From positions 1-40,564 of the forward strand of contig JAFWVY010000026.1 of the NCBI GenBank assembly GCA_017523725.1: DNA of 40,564 bases, given 5' to 3'. The DNA is from Bacteroidales bacterium (GTDB taxonomy: Bacteria > Bacteroidota > Bacteroidia > Bacteroidales > UBA4181). Positions 7,489 through 15,404 of this stretch are shown one piece after another. The position numbers and the translations under genes are program-made. A model generated the notes under the pieces. That model was not told where the DNA came from, ran no database searches, and saw nothing but the letters and a program-made list of their open reading frames with translations. Within the stretch, counting starts at the first letter, position 1, and every line of letters starts with the position of its first letter.

Positions 7489-8907
7489 ATGAGTTTCCTG
7501 AGCAAGATACCCTGGAAGGAACTGCCCCGCCGCAACAAGGTGCGTTTCGTAGTGGTGCTGGTGCTTTACCTGCTGTGGACGCTGTGGGTCGGCAACGCGT
7601 GGCTTCTGCTGGGCGTTCCGGTGATTTTCGACGCCTACATCACCCGGAAGGTGCATTGGTGCTTCTGGAAACGGAAGGACGGGAAGAACGGCATCGTGCG
7701 GGAGTGGATCGACGCCCTCATCTTTGCGCTGGTGGCCGTGTCGCTCATCAACATTTTCCTGTTCCAGATGTACAAGATTCCGTCGGGTTCGATGGAAAAG
7801 ACGCTGCTGATAGGCGATCATCTGTATGTCAGCAAACTCAAATATGGTCCGCGCATTCCGAATACGCCCATCGCGTTTCCGTTTGCGCAGCACACCCTGC
7901 CGGGCACCAAGAATGTCAAGTCGTATGTCGAATGGATCCACTGGCCGTATAAACGGCTGAAGGGCTTTACGCAGTTGAAGCGGGGTGACATCGTGGTGTT
8001 CAATTTCCCCGAAGGCGATACGGTGGTGGTGGAGAACCAGGCGGAGAGCTATTACAGCATCGTACGGGAACTGGGTGCGCAGATGGCAGAGAACGATTTG
8101 CGGTCTGGCGTGCAGCGCGATGCGGCGGTTTACGCCACGCAGGCCCGGAAATATCTGGACCAGTGGTTCACTATTACGGTCCGTCCGGTGGACCGGCGCG
8201 ACAACTATGTGAAACGTTGCGTGGCGGTGCCCGGCGATACGCTCGAAGTCATCGGCACCAAGGTCTATATCAACGGGGCACCGGTGTTCAACGATCTGGA
8301 ACATGTTCAGTTCCGCTACCAGGTCATGACCGACGGCACGCGCATTAATCCCAAGACCCTCGAAAAAATGGGCGTCTATCAGAGCGACGTCATACAGATT
8401 GCCGACCGGATGTACAGCATCCCGCTGACCGAACAGCAGGCGGCCCAGGTGGCCGGTTTCTCAGGGGTGACGAATGTCACCAAGAATGAAGAGCCGCAGT
8501 TCAGTTACAACAGCCGCATTTTCCCCCACAATGCCTACTATGCCTGGAACGAGGATTATCTGGGGCCGCTCTGGATTCCGGAGAAAGGCGCTACGGTCCG
8601 GCTGAACACGGACAACCTGTGCATTTACGAGCGTATCATCACGGCCTACGAGCATCATACGCTGGAGGTGCGGGACGGCGTGATCTATATCGACGGCGAG
8701 CCGTCCGACCGTTATACGTTCAGCATGGATTACTATTTCATGATGGGCGACAACCGGCACGATTCGGCCGATTCGCGCTACTGGGGATTCGTCCCGGAAG
8801 ACCATGTGGTGGGGGCACCGTCCTTCATCTGGTTCTCTCTTAACAAGGAAAAACAGTTCCCGCTCAACATCCGCGTCAGCCGCATGTTCAGGGGAGCATC
8901 GAAATAA
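7489..8907 (+). CDS. lepB: signal peptidase I
   Basis: 472 residues, long for the family. Transmembrane segments at about 18-45 and 73-95 precede the catalytic part. The serine nucleophile is Ser101 in KIPSGSMEKTL. The general-base lysine is Lys242 in NYVKRCVAVPGD. The C-terminal box MMGDNRHDSADSRYWG is intact. It cleaves signal peptides from exported proteins on the outer face of the inner membrane. The extra length is an insertion between the Ser and Lys boxes (about 120-235) plus one after the Lys box, as often seen in Bacteroidetes. Cotranscribed with sppA and dapB. Confidence 0.95.
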   Translation: MSFLSKIPWKELPRRNKVRFVVVLVLYLLWTLWVGNAWLLLGVPVIFDAYITRKVHWCFWKRKDGKNGIVREWIDALIFALVAVSLINIFLFQMYKIPSGSMEKTLLIGDHLYVSKLKYGPRIPNTPIAFPFAQHTLPGTKNVKSYVEWIHWPYKRLKGFTQLKRGDIVVFNFPEGDTVVVENQAESYYSIVRELGAQMAENDLRSGVQRDAAVYATQARKYLDQWFTITVRPVDRRDNYVKRCVAVPGDTLEVIGTKVYINGAPVFNDLEHVQFRYQVMTDGTRINPKTLEKMGVYQSDVIQIADRMYSIPLTEQQAAQVAGFSGVTNVTKNEEPQFSYNSRIFPHNAYYAWNEDYLGPLWIPEKGATVRLNTDNLCIYERIITAYEHHTLEVRDGVIYIDGEPSDRYTFSMDYYFMMGDNRHDSADSRYWGFVPEDHVVGAPSFIWFSLNKEKQFPLNIRVSRMFRGASK

Positions 8908-8913
8908 ACGGTC

Positions 8914-10035
8914 ATGGGAACTACCGCCAGATACATCGTCACCTGCCTGTGGATAGTGTTGTTTCTCGCTTTCCTCTGTTTCTTCACGAGCATTTTCATC
9001 TATCTGCTCTTTTCGTTCATCCTGTCTGCGGTGCTGTATCCGCTGACGCGGCGGCTTGAGACTTGGCTCGCGAAGATCCACCTGTTCGGACGGCCGCTGG
9101 GTGACAAGACGGTGCGTTCGCTGTCGGCCTTGTGTTCTGTGCTTCTGGTGCTGGTAGTGATTGTCGCCGCCTGCGTCTTTTTGTTCCCGGCCTTGGTGGA
9201 GAAAGCGAACCTGTTGACGAGTATTGATTATAACAGTCTGAGTGTCAGTTTTGATAAATGGCTTTACTCGGCGCAGCAGTTCCTTGTGGACTATCATTTT
9301 ATCGACGATAACGAGACCATTGTGGGCATTCTGGTGGAATCGCTGAAAAAATTCCTCAATGTCTCGGCCATAACGAAAATTTTCGGCGGCGCAGTCGGTT
9401 TTGCCGCGACCTTTGCCGTATCTGTGTTTGCCATGCTGTTCCTGACGTTCTTTTTCGTGCGCGACCGCGGTCTCTTCAAACAGGGAATCCTGGCTTTGGT
9501 GCCGGCGGAACGGATGCCGCGGGTCGGGCGCATCGTCGATGTCATCTCGAAGTCGCTGGCGCACTATTTCTCCGGTGTATTGATCGAGGTGACGTGCATG
9601 ATGGTTCTGCTGACCATCGGCATGCTGATTCTCGGGGTCAAGAACGCCGTGCTGTTCGGGGTGCTGGGCGGTCTGCTGAATGTCGTGCCGTATCTCGGAC
9701 CGGTGATCGGTGCGTTGATCTGTTGCGTGCTCGGCATCATCAATGTCATGAGCGGTGGTGATTACGCTGCGGTCTGGCCTGTCTTGCTCAAGATTGTTTC
9801 GGTATTTGCAGCGGCAAACATCGTGGACAATATCGTGCTGCAGCCCTGGATTTATTCGGGCCAGCTGCAGGTGCACGCCGTCGAGGTGTTCCTGGTCATC
9901 CTCATCAGCGGCATGGTCGCCGGCATTCCTGGCGTGCTGCTGGCTATCCCGGTTTATATGATTCTGCGTACCATTGTGCTTTCGGCCGTTCACCCCGAAC
10001 GGTTCGAGGAGCCCGTGGAAAAACTTCCTGAATAA
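8914..10035 (+). CDS. AI-2E family (PerM/DUF20) membrane protein
   Basis: 373 residues with several hydrophobic segments: two near the N-terminus (about 8-45 and 70-95), one near 150-185, and a cluster in the C-terminal half. GLLNVVPYLGPVIGA and a Gly/Pro-rich GMVAGIPGVLLAIPVY stretch are typical of the AI-2E transporter family. Members are inner-membrane transport or permease proteins with varied or unknown substrates, so the autoinducer name should not be taken literally. It starts 6 nt after lepB, and its stop overlaps the next ATG (TAATG at 10033-10037). Confidence 0.88.
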   Translation: MGTTARYIVTCLWIVLFLAFLCFFTSIFIYLLFSFILSAVLYPLTRRLETWLAKIHLFGRPLGDKTVRSLSALCSVLLVLVVIVAACVFLFPALVEKANLLTSIDYNSLSVSFDKWLYSAQQFLVDYHFIDDNETIVGILVESLKKFLNVSAITKIFGGAVGFAATFAVSVFAMLFLTFFFVRDRGLFKQGILALVPAERMPRVGRIVDVISKSLAHYFSGVLIEVTCMMVLLTIGMLILGVKNAVLFGVLGGLLNVVPYLGPVIGALICCVLGIINVMSGGDYAAVWPVLLKIVSVFAAANIVDNIVLQPWIYSGQLQVHAVEVFLVILISGMVAGIPGVLLAIPVYMILRTIVLSAVHPERFEEPVEKLPE

Positions 10036-11765
10036 TGTCTGAACAAACAGCGCAGCCCTTGAAGGCGGCACATCCGTGTATCGGCATTGTATGTAATTCC
10101 GATGACAACACATATATGGTGGCCCAGGCCTATGTGCGGGCCGTGGCGGCTTCGGGCGCGGCGCCGCTTCTGATAGCGCCTTGCGCGGAAGAATGTTTCG
10201 CGGAGATCCTGCAGCGGCTGGACGGCATACTGTTCACGGGCGGCGGTGACTTCACGCCGGAACTTTTCGGCATGCCGCAGGTGCCGACGCTGGGTACGGT
10301 CAACACGCCGCGCGATATTTTCGAACGCGCTTTTTTCAAGGCGGTCGTCGACTGGCAGCTGCCGGTGCTGGGCATATGCCGTGGCATGCAACTCATGAAC
10401 TTGTGCATGGGTGGAACCATCTACCAGGACCTGATTACGGAATACCGGCCGGACGTGCTGGCGCACAGCCAGCAGGAACCCCGGTCGCAGGCGACACATG
10501 CGGTACGGGTGATGCCGGACAGTCTGCTGTCGGAGCTGTTGGGTACATCCGAAGCGGCGGTCAACTCGTTCCACCACCAGGCGGTGCATGCGGTGGCCGA
10601 TGACCTGCAGGTGTCGGCGGTCGCGCCGGACGGTGTTGTCGAGGCGGTTGAGTCTTCGGTTGGATATCCGATGCTCGGCGTGCAGTGGCATCCGGAGGCC
10701 CTGGTCGGCCATGCTGATGCGGGCGCCATGCAACGGCTTTTCGACTGGCTGCACGATGAAGCGCTGCTCTACCGCCGTGCGCGCAGGCTGCACCGGCGTG
10801 CGGTGTCGGTAGACACGCACTGCGACACGCCGATGTATATGGCCCAGTCGTATTATCCGCCGGAGGAATTTACTGCACCTTCCCGGGTCACGCCGGAACT
10901 GATGCGCCGCGGTGGCGTGGACGGGGTGGTGATGGCGGTCTATCTTAAACAGGGGGCATGCTCGGAGGACGGCTACGCGGCAGCGACGGCACAGACGGAC
11001 GACATTCTGCAGCGTATCGACTGCTATGCAGCGGCGAACGGCCTGGCCCTTGTCCGGACGCCGGCGGAATTCATGAAAGCCCGGATGGATGGCCGGCTGG
11101 CTGTTTTCAAGGCCATCGAAAACGGTTATGCCATCGGGAATGACCTTCGGAATGTGGCACGCTGGGCGGCGCAGGGCATTGTCTATCTGACGCTGTGCCA
11201 TAACGGGCACAATGCCATTTGCGACTCAGCCTCAGCAGCCTCGGTGCCGCTGCACGGCGGGCTGAGTGCATTCGGCCGGCAGGTCGTGGCGGAATTGAAC
11301 CGTCACGGTGTGCTGGTTGATGTGTCGCATGCGGCGGAATCTACGTTTTACGATGCGGTCGAAGCCTCTTCTGAACCTGTTTTCGCTTCCCATTCTTCGG
11401 CCCGTGCCCTGTGCGATCACGGGCGTAACCTGACCGATGACCAGCTGCGGTTGCTGGCAGCGCGCGGCGGGATGGTCAACATCTGTCTTTACGGAGGCTT
11501 CCTGCGCCGGGACGGCCGGGCCACCATCCGCGATGCCGTCCGTCACATCAATTATGTCCGCAACCTGATTGGTGTGGAGCATGTCGGCATCGGTTCCGAC
11601 TTCGACGGTGGCGGTGGCATTGCCGGCTGCATGTCGAGTCAGGATTACTTCCGGTTCTATCCGCTCTTGCTGGCCGAGGGCTACACCGAAGACGAGATCG
11701 TACAGGTGACCGGTGGCAATTTTCTGCGTCTGCTGCAGCGGGTTCAGGCGGCTGCGCGCGTCTGA
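10035..11765 (+). CDS. fusion of a class I glutamine amidotransferase-like hydrolase and an M19 dipeptidase
   Basis: 576 residues with two complete enzyme domains. Residues about 14-240 resemble the gamma-glutamyl-GABA hydrolase (peptidase C26) group. They have a GGGDFTPELFG segment, nucleophile Cys115 in GICRGMQLMN, and His219/Glu221 in VQWHPEAL. Residues about 255-570 are a membrane-dipeptidase (renal dipeptidase, M19) domain with its zinc ligands: DTHCDT (His262, Asp264), Glu362 in AIENGYAIG, His432 in DVSHAAE, His453 in ASHSSARAL, and GIGSDFDG around Asp522. No signal peptide, so probably cytoplasmic. A protein that can both cut a gamma-glutamyl bond and split a dipeptide could take apart gamma-glutamyl peptides; this is inference. 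It is the last gene of the cysE operon. Confidence 0.9.
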   Translation: MSEQTAQPLKAAHPCIGIVCNSDDNTYMVAQAYVRAVAASGAAPLLIAPCAEECFAEILQRLDGILFTGGGDFTPELFGMPQVPTLGTVNTPRDIFERAFFKAVVDWQLPVLGICRGMQLMNLCMGGTIYQDLITEYRPDVLAHSQQEPRSQATHAVRVMPDSLLSELLGTSEAAVNSFHHQAVHAVADDLQVSAVAPDGVVEAVESSVGYPMLGVQWHPEALVGHADAGAMQRLFDWLHDEALLYRRARRLHRRAVSVDTHCDTPMYMAQSYYPPEEFTAPSRVTPELMRRGGVDGVVMAVYLKQGACSEDGYAAATAQTDDILQRIDCYAAANGLALVRTPAEFMKARMDGRLAVFKAIENGYAIGNDLRNVARWAAQGIVYLTLCHNGHNAICDSASAASVPLHGGLSAFGRQVVAELNRHGVLVDVSHAAESTFYDAVEASSEPVFASHSSARALCDHGRNLTDDQLRLLAARGGMVNICLYGGFLRRDGRATIRDAVRHINYVRNLIGVEHVGIGSDFDGGGGIAGCMSSQDYFRFYPLLLAEGYTEDEIVQVTGGNFLRLLQRVQAAARV

Positions 11766-11781
11766 TACCGCGGCGGCCAGG

Positions 11782-11797
11782 GTTTGCCAGGGCAAAC
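11782..11797 (+). terminator. possible weak terminator hairpin after the cysE operon
   Basis: GTTTGCC and GGCAAAC pair perfectly around a 2-nt spacer, 17 nt after the stop of the fusion gene. No T-run follows, so a role as an intrinsic terminator is doubtful. Confidence 0.3.
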
Positions 11798-11893
11798 TGC
11801 CTGCACTTATATGGTGTGTTGATGCAGAATTTCGGATGGAATATCCCCTCTTGCAATCTGACAATCTGATCATCAAGGCTCTCCATAAGTGGA

Positions 11894-12113
11894 GAAGGAA
11901 TATGCTTTGAAGACCCTGGCCACCCTCGGCTGTTAGAGGGGCCCGCGGCGTAGCCGTGGGAGGGGTCGCGCCTATGGCGCGACGGTCTGAAAAGCATATT
12001 CCTTCGGAACGTCCGAGATATTCGGGCCATTCGAAACGCCCGGAATATGGCAGATGGCCGCAGGAAGACCTGCGCCTATGGCGCGACGGTCTGAAAAGCA
12101 TATTCCTTCGGAA
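11894..12113. repeat. intergenic hairpin and repeat element
   Basis: The 378-bp gap between two genes that converge on it holds no convincing gene but much structure. A 42-bp sequence starting GCGCCTATGGCGCGACGG occurs as perfect direct copies at 11968-12009 and 12072-12113. A 15-bp piece of it (GAAGGAATATGCTTT) appears inverted at 11894-11908. Four hairpins lie between: CCCTC/GAGGG (11923-11940), CCCGCGGC/GCCGTGGG (11942-11960), GTCGCGCC/GGCGCGAC (11965-11983) and ATATTCGGGC/GCCCGGAATAT (12018-12048). This resembles a repetitive extragenic element and may also stop transcription from both sides. Confidence 0.7.
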
Positions 12114-12143
12114 TCTTCGAAACAAGGATACGCCGTCCGCCGG

Positions 12144-13943
12144 CTACCGGCGGTTTTTGCGGCCGGATTTGGCCGGCTCTGCCACCGGTTCGGGTTCCGG
12201 CTCGGCAGGTGCCTGGTATCCCTTGACGTTATAGACCGCCATGTTCTTCACTTCGTCCAGGACGAACAGCTCGGCCTGCTCAGACTTGTCGATATCGATG
12301 TTGCGGAACTCGATGCCGTCCACATCTTTCAGTACGATGGCCGGCCGGGTGTCTTCTTCCATGAACCCCATGACAACATCACTGATCTTGAAGTTTTTGA
12401 CGTGGCGGATGTACATGGCCGAAGCCGGCAGAATGCCGAAACTGCTCGGTTCGGGATAGCCGGTCTCCACCTCGGGCACGTCGAACGGATCGCTCCGGGC
12501 AGGGGCTGTGCCGGTCGGACCGTAGCTTTGAGGCCTTGCTTGTCCTTGCTGTCCTTGCGGCCGGGCCTGTGCCTGCTGGCTGCCCTGCGGTGGTGTCATG
12601 CCTTGCGGTGCGCCCTGTCCCTGCGGACGCTGTCCGCCCTGAGCCTGCTGTCCGCCCTGTCCTTGCTGCCGTTGTCCGCCGCGCGGCTGGAAGAAACTGT
12701 TGTTGTTTCTCTGCTCAATGGCATCGTTCAGCGAAAGACCGCCTTTATACATCACCCGGATGTTGCTCAGGGTGACATCCTCGATGGGGTGGTCGGGCAG
12801 GCCGGAAATCAGCATGGAATAGCGCGAGTCTACGTTGTAGGCGACAATGTTGCTGATGTTGACACGTTTCATGGTCGAGTAGGGGATGACGTCCTTCGGA
12901 CCTCTGGCGCGGTTGCCCAGACGCAGGAAAATCACAGAGTTGCAGATGTCTTCCATCGTGATGTTGGAGATGCTGATGTCCTCGATGGCGGCACCGTCCA
13001 CGGTTTCGAGGGCCAGACCGCGCGACCGTTTGAACACGCAGTTCGAAATGGTGATGTTCCGGAATCCGGCGTTCGACTCGGTGCCGAATTTGATGCGCCC
13101 CGTCGGTCCGTCGCGGTCGGGTGCCAGCTGCTGGGTCGTGCCGTACGTGCCGTCCAGATAGGTCCCCATGTCCCAGCCGCTCACCTGGCAGTTGGTGATG
13201 GTGATGTTCTCGCAGGGACGCATCTCGCCCAGACCGAACGAGCTTTTGAGCACGATGGCATCGTCCTGCAGGCAGTTGACCGTACAGTTGGACATCCGCA
13301 CGTTGCGGCAGCAGTCGATGTCGAATCCGTCGCGGTTGGAGTCCACCTTGATGTTGTCGAGGGTCATGTTGTCCACACCGGTCAGCAGGAAGGCGAAATG
13401 GCCGCCCATCAGCACGGTGATGTCCTTGATGGTGACGTTGCGGCAGTTTTTCAGAGCGATGGCTTTGTCGGCACCGCGCTCACCGCGGGTCAGACCGTCG
13501 GTGCCGTCGATCAGTCCGTAGCCCACAATCGAGATGTTGTTCAGGTCGATGCCCCAGATCAGGCTGTTCTTCCAATGGCTGTGGCCATAATCCTGAAAGG
13601 CGTTGTTCTGGCCATTGTAGAGGTTCTCTTCGGCAGCATCGTATTTGCCGGTCTCGGTTTCACGGGCAGCGTACAGCGTGGCACCGAAGTCGAAATACAG
13701 GCAGATGTTGTCTTTCAGCCGGACGGAATAGGAAGCGTATTTGCCGGCTGGGAAGTACACCGTGCCGCCACCTGCCGCCGCCGCCTCGTCAATGGCTTTG
13801 TTGATGGCTTGGGAGTCGATGGTGACGCCGTCTCCCTTGGCGCCGTACTTCTTGACGTTGTAGTACGAGTCGGTTGCCGCTGCAGCCTGCAGCAGGCCTG
13901 CCGGAACCAGCAGACCGATGAGGAACATCCAGATCTTTTTCAT
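12144..13943 (-). CDS. secreted glycoside hydrolase family 28 (polygalacturonase-like) enzyme
   Basis: 599 residues from the ATG at 13943, chosen because MKKIWMFLIGLLVPAGLLQA is a clean signal peptide; an in-frame ATG at 13973 would add ten residues before it. The mature part opens with YNVKKYGAKGDG, typical of pectin-type beta-helices. Family 28 catalytic marks are visible: DGFDID (205-210), DDAIVLKS (227-234) and RIKFG (283-287). Repeated 'NITISNC'-type rungs build the helix. The likely substrate is a pectic galacturonide or rhamnogalacturonan oligomer outside the cytoplasm. A Gln/Gly/Pro-rich stretch (about 419-476) interrupts the helix before the conserved YPEPSSFGILPA segment. The C-terminus is PEPEPVAEP plus a basic tail. 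It lies 41 bp downstream of mnmA. Confidence 0.88.
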   Translation of the reverse strand: MKKIWMFLIGLLVPAGLLQAAAATDSYYNVKKYGAKGDGVTIDSQAINKAIDEAAAAGGGTVYFPAGKYASYSVRLKDNICLYFDFGATLYAARETETGKYDAAEENLYNGQNNAFQDYGHSHWKNSLIWGIDLNNISIVGYGLIDGTDGLTRGERGADKAIALKNCRNVTIKDITVLMGGHFAFLLTGVDNMTLDNIKVDSNRDGFDIDCCRNVRMSNCTVNCLQDDAIVLKSSFGLGEMRPCENITITNCQVSGWDMGTYLDGTYGTTQQLAPDRDGPTGRIKFGTESNAGFRNITISNCVFKRSRGLALETVDGAAIEDISISNITMEDICNSVIFLRLGNRARGPKDVIPYSTMKRVNISNIVAYNVDSRYSMLISGLPDHPIEDVTLSNIRVMYKGGLSLNDAIEQRNNNSFFQPRGGQRQQGQGGQQAQGGQRPQGQGAPQGMTPPQGSQQAQARPQGQQGQARPQSYGPTGTAPARSDPFDVPEVETGYPEPSSFGILPASAMYIRHVKNFKISDVVMGFMEEDTRPAIVLKDVDGIEFRNIDIDKSEQAELFVLDEVKNMAVYNVKGYQAPAEPEPEPVAEPAKSGRKNRR

Positions 13944-13984
13944 ATAGATTTTTATTAAAATATTGTGTTTCATATTGTTGATTT

Positions 13985-15172
13985 TTATGCAATGACGCCG
14001 GAACCTGTCAGTTCATCGCCTTCGTACCAGGCGGCGAACTGCCCGGGGGTGATGCCGCGCTGCGGCGTGTCGAACATGATGTACATACCGTCCGGTCTGT
14101 GGTGGAATACCGCCTGTTGCAATGGCTGACGGTAGCGGATGCGCACCAGGCACCGGCGGGTTTCGCCTTCGGCCGTCCTGCGTGTCGGATTCACCCAATG
14201 GATATCGGCCTGCGGGATGAAAAGTCCTCTGCGGAACAGTCCGGGATGCCGGTATCCTTCTCCCACATAGACTGTGTTGGTAACCGTGTCGGTGGCCAGC
14301 ACGAAGACGGGTTCTTTGTGCCCGCCCGCATGCAGTCCCTTGCGTTGCCCCACGGTGTAATAGTGCGCGCCCTGATGGGTGCCGATGACTTTGCCGTCGT
14401 GCGGCGTATAGACATAGGGGGCCGAAAGGGCCCGGAGCCTGTCAGTTTCGTCTGCGAAGGTATCCGGCCGGTTGAAACCCGCAAAACCTGCGTCAATCTC
14501 CACGATGTCACCTTTCTTTGGTTTGAGTTGCTGCTGCAGGAAGACCGGCAGGTCCACTTTGCCGACGAAACAGATGCCCTGTGAATCTTTCCGCGTGGCC
14601 GTGGCCAGTTGCTGCTCATCGGCGATGCGCCGGACTTCGGGCTTGACCATGTCCCCGATGGGGAACAGCGCTTTGGAGAGCTGCTCCTGCGAAAGCTGGC
14701 AGAGAAAATAACTCTGGTCCTTGTTGTTGTCTTTCCCTGCAAGCAGGTGATATACAGGATTTTCTTCCGTTCCGGAAACCAGTTTGCGGCAGTAGTGCCC
14801 GGTCGCCACATAGTCGGCACCCAGTTTCAGGGCTTCTTTGAGAAACACATCGAACTTGATTTCGCGGTTGCACAGCACATCCGGATTGGGTGTCCGGCCG
14901 CGTGCGTATTCCGCGAACATGTAGTCCACCACGCGTTTGCGGTAGGTCTGGCTCAGGTCGACGGTATGCAGCGGAATCTGCAGCCGGCGGGCCACCATGC
15001 GGGCGAGCAGGATGTCTTCTTCCCAGGGACAGCTGCCAGACAGGGTGCCTTCGGTGTCATGCCAGTTGATCATGAACAGTCCGACCACCTCGTATCCCTG
15101 TTGTTTCAACAACCAGGCCGCTACAGACGAATCGACGCCGCCGGAGAGTCCTACTACTACGCATTGTGCCAT
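13985..15172 (-). CDS. mnmA: tRNA-specific 2-thiouridylase
   Basis: 395 residues from the ATG at 15172, where [16 protein letters not shown] starts. A longer reading would run into the tRNA gene. MnmA puts sulfur on C2 of wobble uridine 34 of Lys, Glu and Gln tRNAs using ATP and a persulfide carrier. The ATP-pyrophosphatase loop SGGVDS is at 10-15. Catalytic Cys101 lies in [12 protein letters not shown] and Cys201 in [17 protein letters not shown] is at 120-129. The protein is about 30 residues longer than E. coli MnmA, mostly from inserts in the C-terminal half. It is divergent from tRNA-Gly and followed at short distance by the GH28 gene. Confidence 0.94.
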   Translation of the reverse strand: MAQCVVVGLSGGVDSSVAAWLLKQQGYEVVGLFMINWHDTEGTLSGSCPWEEDILLARMVARRLQIPLHTVDLSQTYRKRVVDYMFAEYARGRTPNPDVLCNREIKFDVFLKEALKLGADYVATGHYCRKLVSGTEENPVYHLLAGKDNNKDQSYFLCQLSQEQLSKALFPIGDMVKPEVRRIADEQQLATATRKDSQGICFVGKVDLPVFLQQQLKPKKGDIVEIDAGFAGFNRPDTFADETDRLRALSAPYVYTPHDGKVIGTHQGAHYYTVGQRKGLHAGGHKEPVFVLATDTVTNTVYVGEGYRHPGLFRRGLFIPQADIHWVNPTRRTAEGETRRCLVRIRYRQPLQQAVFHHRPDGMYIMFDTPQRGITPGQFAAWYEGDELTGSGVIA

Positions 15173-15219
15173 GTGGGGGTGCCTTGGTTCAGTTTGTCTG
15201 AAAATAGACAAAACATGAG

Positions 15220-15227
15220 CAAAGATA
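15220..15227 (-). promoter_or_regulatory. -7 box of the mnmA promoter
   Basis: The minus strand reads TATCTTTG, an exact -7 match, 47 nt before the mnmA start. The nearest minus-strand TTG is 25 bp away, longer than usual, so the -33 box is uncertain. Confidence 0.5.
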
Positions 15228-15238
15228 TGAAAAAATAT

Positions 15239-15246
15239 TACCTTTG
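15239..15246 (+). promoter_or_regulatory. -7 box of the tRNA-Gly promoter
   Basis: TACCTTTG lies 10 nt before the first base of the tRNA. No TTTG is present 19-21 bp upstream. It lies 11 bp from the divergent mnmA -7 box, so the two promoters share one short control region. Confidence 0.5.
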
Positions 15247-15256
15247 CGGCAGCAAT

Positions 15257-15329
15257 GCGGAAATAGCTCAGTTGGCAGAGCACTAGCTTCCCAAGCTGGG
15301 GGTCGCGAGTTCGAGCCTCGTTTTCCGCT
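15257..15329 (+). tRNA. tRNA-Gly (anticodon CCC)
   Basis: 73 nt fold into a complete cloverleaf. The acceptor stem is GCGGAAA/TTTCCGC, the D arm GCTC/GAGC, the anticodon stem CTAGC/GCTGG around loop TTCCCAA, and the T arm GCGAG/CTCGT with loop TTCGAGC. Loop positions 34-36 read CCC, for GGG glycine codons. CCA is not encoded. Confidence 0.93.
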
Positions 15330-15343
15330 CAACTGAATAGATT

Positions 15344-15381
15344 GGAGACAGTCCTTAGTATGAACACAAGAGACTGTCTTC
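15344..15381 (+). promoter_or_regulatory. hairpin in the leader before the DUF47 gene
   Basis: AGACAGTC (15346-15353) and GACTGTCT (15372-15379) pair, with further G-C and G-T pairs outside and an 18-nt loop. No T-run follows, so it is not an intrinsic terminator of the tRNA. It may be a processing site or a translational control element for the gene starting at 15405. Confidence 0.4.
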
Positions 15382-15404
15382 GTCCTGCGAAAAAAAGACA
15401 CATT

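Noticed and set aside
5961..7538. 525-codon open frame antisense to sppA and dapB
   Set aside because: It spans the ends of two well-supported genes and has no family features.
11232..12125. Open frames reading through the hairpin/repeat element
   Set aside because: The repeats give similar Arg-rich peptides in several frames; these are consequences of the repeats, and the longer frame also runs antisense into the M19 domain.
12054..13958. 634-codon open frame antisense to the GH28 gene
   Set aside because: The GH28 frame has a signal peptide and catalytic motifs; the antisense frame begins in the hairpin element and is low in sense.
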